From Martinezella lusitana (lineage in GTDB: Bacteria > Pseudomonadota > Alphaproteobacteria > Rhizobiales > Rhizobiaceae), in the NCBI RefSeq assembly GCF_900094565.1, contig NZ_FMAF01000032.1:1-64000 (forward strand): a stretch of 64,000 bases of DNA. The letters are read 5' to 3'. The notes below the pieces were generated by a model. It worked only from the letters and a program-made list of their open reading frames with translations, did no database searches and had not been told where the DNA came from. Position 1 is the stretch's first letter, and each line of letters opens with the position of its first letter. The position numbers were made by a program, and so were the translations under genes. Positions 8,797 to 17,307 of this stretch are shown one piece after another.

Positions 8797-10311
8797 ATGT
8801 CCAACGCGTCCGTCGAAAAATGGGGTGTCTTCGAGGCGGCCTTCAACGGCCCTTCGGGCGGCAATCCCTATCTCGATGTGGCATTCGATGCCGTCTTCAG
8901 CCAGCACAGCCGCGAGATCCGCGTGCCGGGCTTCTATGACGGCGACGGCGTCTATCGCGTTCGCTTCATGCCGGACAATGAAGGCGAATGGTCGTTCCGC
9001 ACGCGTTCGAAGAGTACAGAACTCGATGGCAAGACCGGCTCGTTCGTCGCCACCAAGCCTTCGGAGGGCAATCATGGCCCGGTGCGCGTGCGCAACAAAT
9101 TCCATTTCGCCTATGCCGACGGCAAGCCTTTCCTGTCCTTCGGTACCACCTGCTATGCCTGGACGCACCAGCCGCTCGACATGCAGGCGCAAACGCTCGA
9201 GACCTTGAAGCAGGCCCGTTTCAACAAGATCCGCATGGGTGTGTTCCCCAAGGACTATCCCTACAACGTCAACGAACCGCTTTACCCCTGCTTCGAAAAG
9301 GGTACTGATGGCAAAGAAGATTTCGACAGGCCTAACCCGGTCCTCTTCCGCCATTTCGAAAAGCAAGTCGGAGCCCTGTGCGATCTCGGCATCGAAGCCG
9401 ACATCATCATGTTCCATCCCTATGACCGCTGGGGCTATGCCGACATGTCGGCCGAGCAGGATTTCCGCTACGTCGCCTATCTCGCCGCCCGTCTTGCCGC
9501 CTATCGGAATGTCTGGTGGGCGCTTGCCAACGAATATGATTTCCTTCTCGACACCAAGCCGATGTCGCAGTGGGACCGCTACTTCCACATTCTCGAAGAG
9601 AACGATCCCTACGGTCACCTGAAATCTATCCACAACGGCGAGCAGACGATGAATTTCGATCATCGCAAGCCTTGGGTCACGCATACCTGCATCCAGAACT
9701 GGGATGTGAAGCGGACCCAGGAATGGCGCGACGCCTACGGCAAGCCCGTCGTCAACGACGAGCCGGAGTATGAAGGCAACATCATCCAGTCCTGGGGCAA
9801 TCTGACCGCGCAGGAACTGGTCCATCGCTTCTGGATCACCATGACACGCGGCGGCTATGCCGGCCACGGCGAAACCTATTCGCATCCGGAAGACCTCATC
9901 TGGTGGGCCAAGGGCGGCGAGCTTCGCGGCGAGGCATGGAAGCGCATCGGCTTCCTGCGCGAGCTGCTGGAACAGGACGTCGTCAACGGCCTCGAGCCGA
10001 TGGCGGGTGCCGGCGAATGGCCATGGACGCGCGTCTCCGGCGCTCGTGATGGCGATGTCAGCTACATCTATCTCGGTGAACACCAGCCGATCATCTGGTC
10101 GACGGGCCTGCCGAAGGACGGCACGGACTATGACGTCGACATCATCGACACATGGGAAATGACGATCAGGCCGGCCAAGAAGGTGGAGGCGCCGATCCCT
10201 CACCCGACACGGCACGGCGCGATCGTGCGCGGCGGCAAGGCGGATGCGGCTTTCGGCGTGGAATTACCGGGCAAGCCTTGTCAGGCGCTGCGTATCCGGA
10301 AGAAGCATTGA
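8797..10311 (+). CDS. DUF5060/DUF4038-type glycoside hydrolase, candidate apiosidase
   Basis: The 504-residue protein has no signal peptide and so is cytoplasmic. Residues 8-85 form a beta-sandwich of the DUF5060 kind (VEKWGVFEAAFNG, GVYRVRFMPDNEGEWSFRT). Residues 105-420 form a TIM barrel. WWALANEYDF supplies a likely acid/base E246, and VVNDEPEYEG supplies a likely nucleophile (E322 or E324). The C-terminus is a small beta domain. DUF4038-type barrels include the GH140 apiosidases that remove apiose from plant rhamnogalacturonan II. Together with the linked apiose pathway, an intracellular apiosidase acting on imported apiosides is the best guess. It lies between the permease and ATPase genes, which fits hydrolysis right after uptake. 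Other glycosidase specificities are possible. Confidence 0.65.
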   Translation: MSNASVEKWGVFEAAFNGPSGGNPYLDVAFDAVFSQHSREIRVPGFYDGDGVYRVRFMPDNEGEWSFRTRSKSTELDGKTGSFVATKPSEGNHGPVRVRNKFHFAYADGKPFLSFGTTCYAWTHQPLDMQAQTLETLKQARFNKIRMGVFPKDYPYNVNEPLYPCFEKGTDGKEDFDRPNPVLFRHFEKQVGALCDLGIEADIIMFHPYDRWGYADMSAEQDFRYVAYLAARLAAYRNVWWALANEYDFLLDTKPMSQWDRYFHILEENDPYGHLKSIHNGEQTMNFDHRKPWVTHTCIQNWDVKRTQEWRDAYGKPVVNDEPEYEGNIIQSWGNLTAQELVHRFWITMTRGGYAGHGETYSHPEDLIWWAKGGELRGEAWKRIGFLRELLEQDVVNGLEPMAGAGEWPWTRVSGARDGDVSYIYLGEHQPIIWSTGLPKDGTDYDVDIIDTWEMTIRPAKKVEAPIPHPTRHGAIVRGGKADAAFGVELPGKPCQALRIRKKH

Positions 10312-10328
10312 TCCAAGGGAAGAATTTC

Positions 10329-11393
10329 ATGTCCGGATTGACCATCAAGAACGTCAGGAAGTCCTACGGCGCCGTCAATATCATCCATGGCGTCGATGTC
10401 GAAATCTCGGACGGCGAATTCGTCATTCTTGTCGGGCCGTCGGGCTGTGGCAAGTCGACGCTGCTGCGCATGATCGCGGGACTCGAAGATATTACCGGCG
10501 GCGAGATCTCGATCGGCGGACGGGTCGTCAACGACCTGCCGCCGAAGGATCGCGACATCGCCATGGTGTTCCAGAACTACGCGCTCTACCCGCAGATGAC
10601 GGTCGCGGAGAACATGGGCTTTGCGCTGCAGCTTGCCGGCGCCAAGCGCGCCGAGATCGACCGGAAGGTCGGCGAGGCCGCGAATATCCTCGGGTTGCAG
10701 CCGCTGCTGGGTCGCAAGCCGGCACATCTTTCCGGCGGTCAGCGCCAGCGCGTCGCCATGGGCCGCGCCATCGTGCGCGATCCGAAGGTCTTCCTCTTCG
10801 ACGAACCGCTCTCCAATCTCGATGCCAAGCTGCGCGTGAAGATGCGCGCCGAGATCAAGGCCCTGCATCAACGCCTGAAGACAACGATCGTCTATGTCAC
10901 GCACGACCAGATCGAAGCGATGACCATGGCCGACAAGATCGTCGTGCTGCAAGGCGGCAAGGTGGAACAGGTCGGCTCGCCGCTGGAGCTTTACGATCGT
11001 CCGAAAAATGTTTTTGTCGCGGGTTTTCTCGGCTCGCCGGCGATGAACTTCCTCGAAGGCCGGATCACCGGCGGCGCGACGCCGGCGCTCACCCTGCCGT
11101 CCGGAACCCGCATCCCGCTGGCGCACGTCCCGGCCCAGGCAGACGCCCGAGACATCATCCTCGGCATCCGTCCGGAAGACATAGCCTTTGCGAGCGATGA
11201 GGGCATCGCCGCGACCGTGAGCGTGATCGAGCCGACCGGTTCCGAGACCCATGTCGCGCTTGAGCTGGAAGGCAGGGAAATCACGTGGGTGATGAGGGAA
11301 CGCGCCGAGCTTACGCCCGGCCAAGTCGTGCAGATTTCCCTGAAGTCGCCGAACCTTCACTTCTTCGACAAGGTCACCCAGCAGCGCTTGTGA
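10329..11393 (+). CDS. Sugar ABC transporter ATP-binding protein, UgpC/MsmK type
   Basis: ATG at 10329 follows AAGGGAAGA; the longer frame overlaps the hydrolase gene and is rejected. The 354-residue protein has Walker A GPSGCGKSTLL, signature LSGGQRQRV, Walker B VFLFDEP, the switch histidine (THDQIEAM) and a C-terminal OB-fold (TOBE) domain of about 120 residues. That extension is typical of CUT1 sugar transporters of the MalK/UgpC group. It completes the importer with 5629-8760 and is the last gene of the apiose-linked operon; the next gene is on the other strand. Confidence 0.92.
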   Translation: MSGLTIKNVRKSYGAVNIIHGVDVEISDGEFVILVGPSGCGKSTLLRMIAGLEDITGGEISIGGRVVNDLPPKDRDIAMVFQNYALYPQMTVAENMGFALQLAGAKRAEIDRKVGEAANILGLQPLLGRKPAHLSGGQRQRVAMGRAIVRDPKVFLFDEPLSNLDAKLRVKMRAEIKALHQRLKTTIVYVTHDQIEAMTMADKIVVLQGGKVEQVGSPLELYDRPKNVFVAGFLGSPAMNFLEGRITGGATPALTLPSGTRIPLAHVPAQADARDIILGIRPEDIAFASDEGIAATVSVIEPTGSETHVALELEGREITWVMRERAELTPGQVVQISLKSPNLHFFDKVTQQRL

Positions 11394-11417
11394 ACTATCT
11401 GGGCCACTGCGCGCGCA

Positions 11418-11780
11418 TCATCGCGACGTGCGCTTGCGGGCGTCGCTCATGACCAGGAAGACCCGTTTGATGAACGCATCGCCGTCGAATTGCCGCGCAG
11501 CGCCCTCGGCAACATGTTCGGGGCGATCGAATATGAAGGCTTCGAGATTGACGACGGGCAATTTCAATCTGGTTCGCACCTCGCCGATCATTGCCGTATG
11601 CGTGATCACCAGCTGACAACCGTTCGGCTCGAACCATTCCTGGATACCGGTCGCCGGCATGGACGCCACCGTCAGCCCCTGCTCCGACAGAACAGAACCG
11701 ATGCGGGAAGCAACCTGCTGATTATCCAGACAGATCAGCACATCGGTTTGGGACTGGGACGACGAATAGTCTGAAAGCAT
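11418..11780 (-). CDS. Small receiver-like protein lacking the phosphorylation aspartate
   Basis: A 120-residue protein has an alternating hydrophobic-strand/helix pattern resembling a response-regulator receiver domain: DVLICLDNQQVASRIGSVL, then GCQLVITHTAMIGEV and KLPVVNLEAFIF. No DNA-binding output domain follows. The strand that should end in the phospho-accepting Asp reads QLVITH, so phosphorylation as in CheY is not expected. On the minus strand AGAGG lies about 10 bases before the ATG at 11780, and ATTATA (11836-11841, TATAAT on this strand) could be its -10 box. I cannot name a function. It may be a diverged single-domain receiver or an unrelated small alpha/beta protein. Confidence 0.5.
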   Translation of the reverse strand: MLSDYSSSQSQTDVLICLDNQQVASRIGSVLSEQGLTVASMPATGIQEWFEPNGCQLVITHTAMIGEVRTRLKLPVVNLEAFIFDRPEHVAEGAARQFDGDAFIKRVFLVMSDARKRTSR

Positions 11781-12416
11781 CGGGCGGCCTCTCGTTCAAG
11801 CTGAGGCGAATATACCGATTCGGATGTAACGCGGTATTATAAGTTGTTACATTTTGTTGCAGGACAGTGGCTGCCCTGAAAAGCGGTGTTTGTCCGCGAA
11901 AAATTACGCGGCAAATTTTAAAAATATGCCGCAACATAACCACACACACGCGATCCCGGAAGGCTGGTTTCCTACGCTCATCGAGATGGAAACAAAAAGG
12001 GCCTGCTTTGCGAGAGAACCGCGATGAGGAATCAAGCTGTGCCACAGGCGTGCGCGGCACGCTGATGGGTACGCGCCGCTTTCTCACCAGACGCCTCTGC
12101 ATCTATGGGTCAGCTGTCTTGCCTGCAATGCCGCCTTCAGCCTCATCGGGGCCGGCCCCCGTCAGTTCATAATCTTCAATCTGCTGACATTGCCGGCATT
12201 TTCGGCGAGATCTTTTCAAGACACGTCCCTTCGGGCCGCTGAAAGCCGTCCGTCTCGCCACAAAGCGAGCCAATCAGCGGCAGCCTGTAGACCGCTGATC
12301 GGATATCTGATGGACTTGCTCGTCGCATGCTACGCCATGACCGTGTTCGTCGACAATCTGGCGACGGGATCGAGTGTGCTCGGCAGCTTGCGCTGATGCC
12401 AGAGAATGCGGCCGGG
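11781..12416. other. Gene-poor interval of about 640 bp
   Basis: This stretch is more AT-rich than its surroundings at 11810-11950. It contains a small inverted repeat, CCGCG (11894-11898) with CGCGG (11907-11911). Short ORFs exist on both strands (for example 11867-12172 and 12190-12396 on +), but they lack ribosome-binding sites, coherent domains or the local codon bias. I see no gene that I can support. It may contain the promoter of the small receiver-like gene and decayed sequence. Confidence 0.5.
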
Positions 12417-13544
12417 CTATCTGGAAAAACGCTCCGGCCGGAAATCGGCCAGAAGCGGGTGGCGCTTGCCGGTCGCGATCTCGTCGGCAAGCAACTCGCC
12501 GGCAATCAGGCCGAGGGTCGCGCCGCTATGGCTGAAGGCGACGAAATAGCCCGGCAGCGCCTGCAGCTCTCCGAAGACCGGCTCGCCGTCGCCGGGAATG
12601 GGCTTGGGGCCGACGCCGTAATCGCCGATTTCGAGCTTAGGATTGCCCTCCAGCACCTTGGAGGCTTCCTGCAGCAGACCTTCGAGCGTCGAGAACTTGA
12701 TGTCGTAACTGCCGTCCGCATTCACGATGACTTCCTCCTCGGACCATGCAGAATCCAGCGCGAAAGCACCATCCGGCGTGGGCCGGATGGCAACGCGGGG
12801 CGTATTGAGCACGGCCTTCAGCGCGTGATCGATCGGCTTCGTCCTGACCAGAAGCGCAATCGGCGTCCCATCGCCGATATGCTGGCCGGCCTCCGCGACG
12901 ATCGCCGGCACCGCGCCGCCTGCAGCAAGCAGCACCGCATCGGCCTGCCAGCGGGTTCCGTTCGATGTGGTGACACCGCGGACACGGCCGTCCTCGACGT
13001 CGATCGTCGCGCGACCGGCATCGGTGACGATTTCGCCGCCCAGCGCCACAAATTCCTCGGCGAGAACGCCGATCAGCAACGGCAGATCGACCCAACCCTC
13101 GCCCGGATTGAAGATTGCGCCCTGCGGTGTCACCGAGCGCGCATCGACGCCCGGCGTCGTCCCGGCGATGTTTTCGGGGGCAAGCAATTGCGCGTGATAG
13201 CCAAGGTCACGCTCATAGTCGAAGACCGCGGCGATCTCGTTACCGGCATCGTCGGCATCCCAGGTCAGGCCGCCGTCGAAGCGCAGCCATGCGGCATCCG
13301 GATATTTGGCAGAAAGCGTGCGATAGCGATCGATACCGGCAAGACGCAGCCGATGATAGGCGTCGGAGCGACGACGCGACGAGTTGAGCCAGGCAAGCGA
13401 GCGGCCTGATGCACCGTTTGCCAGCGGGCCGTCGTTGATGATGGTCGTGCGAATACCGAGCCGCGCAAGATGAACCGCTGTTGAAACCCCGAAGATACCG
13501 CCGCCGACGACAATGACTTTCGAAGGACGAGTGGGAGCATGCAT
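12417..13544 (-). CDS. FAD-dependent amino-acid oxidoreductase, DAO/DadA family
   Basis: The 375-residue flavoprotein's N-terminal FAD-binding motif VIVVGGGIFGVSTAVHLA is followed by an acidic turn and GASGRSLAWLNSS, typical of the glycine/D-amino-acid oxidase family. The C-terminus carries GYFVAFSHSGATLGLIAGELLADEI, the usual second FAD contact. Such enzymes oxidise D-amino acids, sarcosine-like N-methyl amino acids or imino acids. It lies downstream of an amino-acid transporter on the same strand, so it probably acts on the imported compound. The exact substrate cannot be read from sequence. Confidence 0.8.
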   Translation of the reverse strand: MHAPTRPSKVIVVGGGIFGVSTAVHLARLGIRTTIINDGPLANGASGRSLAWLNSSRRRSDAYHRLRLAGIDRYRTLSAKYPDAAWLRFDGGLTWDADDAGNEIAAVFDYERDLGYHAQLLAPENIAGTTPGVDARSVTPQGAIFNPGEGWVDLPLLIGVLAEEFVALGGEIVTDAGRATIDVEDGRVRGVTTSNGTRWQADAVLLAAGGAVPAIVAEAGQHIGDGTPIALLVRTKPIDHALKAVLNTPRVAIRPTPDGAFALDSAWSEEEVIVNADGSYDIKFSTLEGLLQEASKVLEGNPKLEIGDYGVGPKPIPGDGEPVFGELQALPGYFVAFSHSGATLGLIAGELLADEIATGKRHPLLADFRPERFSR

Positions 13545-13613
13545 GTTGAGTAACCTTGTCTACAATGGATGTTGCGATCGAAAGGCTGCCGAAATTCTCG
13601 CCAGCCCTGCTTG

Positions 13614-15143
13614 TCAGAGAACCTCGGCGAGGAAGCGCTTCAGCCGCTCGCTTCGGGGATTGTCGAAGATCTGCCCAGGCGGGCCTGCCTCGACGATGCG
13701 GCCCTCGTCCATGAACACGACCTGATCGGCGACCTTGCGGGCAAATCCCATCTCGTGCGTGACGACAGCCATCGTCATGCCCTGACGTCCGAGATTGGCC
13801 ATCAGATCGAGAACGCCCTTGACCAGTTCCGGATCGAGCGCGCTCGTGACCTCATCGAAGAGAATAACCTCGGGATCCATGGCGAGTGCGCGAGCGATCG
13901 CAACGCGCTGCTGCTGGCCGCCAGATAGGCTCGCCGGCCGGTGATCCTTGCGTCCGGCGAGACCGACCTCCGTGAGACGCATCTCGGCGATCCGACGTGC
14001 CTCGCCTTTCGGCATCCTCTTGATCTTGGTCAGCGACAGCATGACGTTTTCAAGCGCGGTATGATCGGGAAACAGATTGAAATGCTGGAACACCATGCCG
14101 ACGCGACGACGCAGGCTTTCCGGCTTCATCGCCAGGATGCTTTCGCCGTCCAGCAGGATGTTGCCCCCCTTGGGTTCGACAAGCCTGTTAAGGCATCGCA
14201 GCAGTGTCGATTTGCCGGAGCCCGACGGGCCGATAATGCAAGTCACCGTGCCCTTGGCGATATCGAGGTCGACGCCCTTCAAGACATCGAGATCGCCATA
14301 GGACATGCTGAGATCGCTGACCTTGACGGCTCCCCCCGTGAAACGCGCCGCACCGGCACCGTTTGCGGGCTGCGTACCCGACGCTGCCGCCAGTTCAGTG
14401 ACTTCGACAAGCCCGCTGGCGGCACCCGAGCCCTGACCCTGCCGCCCGAGGCGCAAACGCGCATCGATATAGTTGACAAGATGGGTGAGCGGGACGGTGA
14501 TCACCAAATAGAAGACGCCTGCAAGTAGCAGCGGCGAGAGATTTCCGGTCACGACTGCCTGGTCCTGGCCGACGCGGAAGATCTCGCGCTCCGCCGCCAA
14601 TAGCCCAAGAAAGTAGACCAGGCTCGAATCCTTAACGTTGCCGATGAACTGGTTGACGAGGGCCGGCAGGACGCGCCGCACGCCCTGCGGAATGATGATC
14701 AGCCGCATCCCTTGCCCGTAGCTCATGCTGAGCGCTCGGCAGGCCTCCATCTGGCCGCGTTCGACGCTTTGAATGCCGGAACGGAAAATCTCGCCGATAT
14801 AGGCGCCTGCAATCAGGCTGAGCGCGATGATCCCTAACGGAAATGGCGATGGGCCGAAGAGGGCGCGGCCCATGCGTGCGAAGCCCTGACCGATGATCAG
14901 GATCGTCACGATTGCCGGCAGGCCGCGAAAGATGTCTGTATAAATGCGCGCCGGCAGGCGCAGCCATCGCGATTGCGAGATGCCCATCACCGCCAGCACC
15001 ATCCCGATGACGACTCCGAGCACTGTGGAGGCCGCCGCCAGGATCAGCGTGTTCTTCAAACCGACGGTGATCATGCTCGGCAGGACTTCCGCCATCGCAT
15101 CCCAATCAAGGAAGCTGCGGCGGAGATTTTCTAGCCAGTCCAT
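13614..15143 (-). CDS. Amino-acid ABC transporter, permease fused to ATPase
   Basis: The 509-residue fusion contains two normally separate subunits. Residues 1-225 form a HisM/GlnP-type permease, with helices from GLKNTLILAAASTVLGVVIG and the EAA loop EACRALSMSYGQGMRLIIIPQG. A Gly/Ala/Ser-rich linker occupies about residues 230-270. The remainder is a GlnQ-type ATPase with Walker A GPSGSGKSTLL, signature LSGGQQQRVAIARAL and Walker B VILFDE. One homodimer would provide both membrane and ATPase halves of a polar-amino-acid importer. The binding protein is encoded just upstream (15211-16038). I know such fusions from some rhizobia but they are a minority architecture. Confidence 0.9.
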   Translation of the reverse strand: MDWLENLRRSFLDWDAMAEVLPSMITVGLKNTLILAAASTVLGVVIGMVLAVMGISQSRWLRLPARIYTDIFRGLPAIVTILIIGQGFARMGRALFGPSPFPLGIIALSLIAGAYIGEIFRSGIQSVERGQMEACRALSMSYGQGMRLIIIPQGVRRVLPALVNQFIGNVKDSSLVYFLGLLAAEREIFRVGQDQAVVTGNLSPLLLAGVFYLVITVPLTHLVNYIDARLRLGRQGQGSGAASGLVEVTELAAASGTQPANGAGAARFTGGAVKVSDLSMSYGDLDVLKGVDLDIAKGTVTCIIGPSGSGKSTLLRCLNRLVEPKGGNILLDGESILAMKPESLRRRVGMVFQHFNLFPDHTALENVMLSLTKIKRMPKGEARRIAEMRLTEVGLAGRKDHRPASLSGGQQQRVAIARALAMDPEVILFDEVTSALDPELVKGVLDLMANLGRQGMTMAVVTHEMGFARKVADQVVFMDEGRIVEAGPPGQIFDNPRSERLKRFLAEVL

Positions 15144-15210
15144 TCAATTCCCCATGAAATTCTCGAGAGCAGGCGGATGCTCCGCCCGGCAGGCCGGGCG
15201 GAGCGCGGCC

Positions 15211-16038
15211 TTACTTCTTGGGAAGATACTGGTCCGGCATCGGCGAACCCGGGAACCACTTTTCGTAAAGCGTCTTCCAGGTGCCGTCCTGCATCGCGTC
15301 ATGCAGCCCCTTGTTGAGCGCCACACGGAAGGCATCATTGCCCTTCTTGACGACGAAACCTGCCGGCGCGTCGAAGGACGGAATGTTCACGGCGATCTTC
15401 AGCGCGGGATAGCGTTCGCCATATTGCTTGGCGGCTTCATAATCGAGGAAATGCGCAGCGACGGTGCCGTTGTTGAGTGCCGCGACCGCCGAATTATTGT
15501 CCGGGAACTTGACCAGGTCCGTTCCGGTAAAATTCTTCGTTGCATAGATCTCCTGCAAGGTGCCCTGCACGACGCCGAGGCGCTTGCCCTTGAGGCCGTC
15601 GGCGTCCTTGATCGCGGCGTCGGAGGTCAGAACCGAAAGATAGCCGGCGAGGTAACCGTCGGAGAAATCCACCGTCTTCTTGCGTGCCTCGGTGGTTCCG
15701 ATCGCCGCGACGGCGACGTCGAAACGCTCATTGGCAACCGATGGCAGCAGGGCCGAAAACTCCTGACCGGTGAAGGTCACCTTGTCCTTCGGAAAGCCCA
15801 TGCGCGAGACGACGTTGAGGAACAGTTCGATATCGAAGCCGCTGAACTGACCGTCGGCCGTGGTAAAGGCATAGGGCTTGGAGTCGCCCATGGTGCCGAC
15901 GCTGATGACGTTCGGATCGATGAGATTATAGGGATTGTCGGCCGCGACAGCCGGGCCGACGCTTGCCGCGACGAGATAGGCCAGCACGCCCGCGCGCAAG
16001 GGCGCCGCGATGGCTGAGAAGATGCCAGATATTTTCAT
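15211..16038 (-). CDS. Polar amino-acid ABC transporter binding protein
   Basis: I chose the start at 16038 (MKISGIFSAIAAPLRAGVL) because GGAGAA precedes it at good spacing and a signal peptide ending in VAAAD begins directly. The 275-residue periplasmic protein belongs to solute-binding family 3 (VGTMGDSKPYAFTTADGQFSGFDIELFLNVV). It has the typical hinge signature near YLSVLTSDAAIKDADGLKGKRLGVVQGT. It is the first gene of the minus-strand cassette that continues with the fused permease-ATPase and the oxidase. The two operator palindromes at 16132-16164 lie upstream, so the adjacent LacI regulator likely controls it. Confidence 0.88.
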   Translation of the reverse strand: MKISGIFSAIAAPLRAGVLAYLVAASVGPAVAADNPYNLIDPNVISVGTMGDSKPYAFTTADGQFSGFDIELFLNVVSRMGFPKDKVTFTGQEFSALLPSVANERFDVAVAAIGTTEARKKTVDFSDGYLAGYLSVLTSDAAIKDADGLKGKRLGVVQGTLQEIYATKNFTGTDLVKFPDNNSAVAALNNGTVAAHFLDYEAAKQYGERYPALKIAVNIPSFDAPAGFVVKKGNDAFRVALNKGLHDAMQDGTWKTLYEKWFPGSPMPDQYLPKK

Positions 16039-16131
16039 GTTCGTTCTCCGCTCTGAAAGGATGCTCTTATCGGCATTCATGCATGCTCCGCCCACATCCC
16101 TGATCGACTATCAAAAGGGATATCTGGACAA

Positions 16132-16164
16132 GAGACCGGTCTCAAATATAAAGAGACCGGTCTC
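16132..16164. promoter_or_regulatory. Twin LacI-type operators in the divergent promoter
   Basis: GAGACCGGTCTC, a perfect 12-bp palindrome with the central CG step typical of LacI-family sites, occurs at 16132-16143 and again at 16153-16164. Both are flanked by A on each side. Centre-to-centre spacing is 21 bp, two helical turns, which suits cooperative binding on one DNA face. The sites lie between the divergent binding-protein gene (start 16038) and the lacI-family gene (start 16225), so autoregulation and cassette control are likely. Confidence 0.85.
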
Positions 16165-16224
16165 ACCAGATATTTGTTAACTTGAGATTGACCTCCCGTC
16201 AACAACTCTTGTAGTCGTCATCCC

Positions 16225-17307
16225 ATGGAAGAACCGCTTGCTTCGAAACGCTCCGTTACCGTCGCCGATGTCGCCAGGGCGGCGAAGGTCTCGAAGGCCA
16301 CCGCAGCGCGTGTTCTGGGCGGCTACGGCGTAGTCAGCGACAAGATTCGCGCGCAGGTGACGGCGGCGGCCGCAGCGCTTGAGTATCGCCCCAACGAACT
16401 CGCCCGCAGCATGACGACGGGCAAATCCGGCATCATCGGCGTGGTCGTCGGCGATATCGAGAACGCCTTCTTCAGCCTCGCCGTGCGCGGCATCAGCGAC
16501 GTCGCCCGAATGGCCGGCTTCAATGTCATCATCGCAAATTCCGGAGAAGAGCTGGAGGCGGAGAAATCGGCGGTGGATCTGCTGATCGGCAAGCGCGTCG
16601 ATGGCCTCATCGTCACGCCGGCGCGATGCGACCGAATGGAACACCTGCGGGACATACGCCGCGTCGGAGTGCCGCTTGTGCTGTTTGACCGAAGCATTCC
16701 GGAGCTTGGCGTCGACTCCGTGACCGGCGATGACTTCGACGCGGCCGCCACCGCCACACGCTACCTGCTCGACGCCGGGCATCGCCATATCGCTTATATA
16801 TCGGCCATGGACGCCGCTGACGAGCGGCTTACCGACAGCCGCGAACTTTCCAACTCCGCAGTGCGCGAGCGCGTGGAAGGGGTGCTGAAAGCGCAGGCTG
16901 CCGCGGGAATTGAAGACCCGCAGCGCTATGTGCGGCTCGGCGCCACCGATCAGGCGCGTACGGATGCAGTCGTCAAACACCTGTTGCAAGAAATGCCGGT
17001 GCCGACCGCGCTCGTCGCATCCGACAGTCTCGTCGGCCTCAGGGTATTCAAGTCGCTGCAAGCCCTCGGACTGTCCATACCCGCCGATATCTCGATGATT
17101 TCCTTCCTGGATGCCGATTGGACGACCGTCACCACGCCGCCAATCACCGTCGTCGACCAGCCGGTCTACGAGATGGGCAAGAAGGCAGCCGAAAGGCTGA
17201 TTTCAAGACTGAACGGCAGGGATATGCCGGTCGAGCGCACTGCCGTCAAAACGAGCCTGATCAAGCGCGGATCGGTGGCCTCGCCGCCTCACAGCAGCGA
17301 GCAATAG
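16225..17307 (+). CDS. LacI-family transcriptional regulator
   Basis: The 360-residue regulator has an N-terminal LacI helix-turn-helix (VTVADVARAAKVSKATAARVL, residues 9-30). A hinge helix (PNELARSMTTGKSG) and a periplasmic-binding-protein-like effector domain follow (IIGVVVGDIENAFFSLAVRGI). The C-terminal part shows VDQPVYEMGKKAAERL. It should bind the twin GAGACCGGTCTC operators just upstream and respond to the compound imported by the divergent transporter. Its 3' end overlaps that of the convergent flavin oxidoreductase gene by 19 bp. Confidence 0.92.
   Translation: MEEPLASKRSVTVADVARAAKVSKATAARVLGGYGVVSDKIRAQVTAAAAALEYRPNELARSMTTGKSGIIGVVVGDIENAFFSLAVRGISDVARMAGFNVIIANSGEELEAEKSAVDLLIGKRVDGLIVTPARCDRMEHLRDIRRVGVPLVLFDRSIPELGVDSVTGDDFDAAATATRYLLDAGHRHIAYISAMDAADERLTDSRELSNSAVRERVEGVLKAQAAAGIEDPQRYVRLGATDQARTDAVVKHLLQEMPVPTALVASDSLVGLRVFKSLQALGLSIPADISMISFLDADWTTVTTPPITVVDQPVYEMGKKAAERLISRLNGRDMPVERTAVKTSLIKRGSVASPPHSSEQ

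Noticed and set aside
8770..10215. 481-residue open frame on the minus strand
   Set aside because: It is antisense to the DUF5060-type glycosidase and has no domain or ribosome-binding site.
11867..12396. Two short plus-strand ORFs as possible genes
   Set aside because: No Shine-Dalgarno sequence, no domain, and composition unlike the neighbouring genes; treated as part of the gene-poor interval.
12327..13409. 360-residue open frame on the plus strand
   Set aside because: It is the shadow of the DAO-type oxidase, which has a proper FAD-binding motif on the minus strand.
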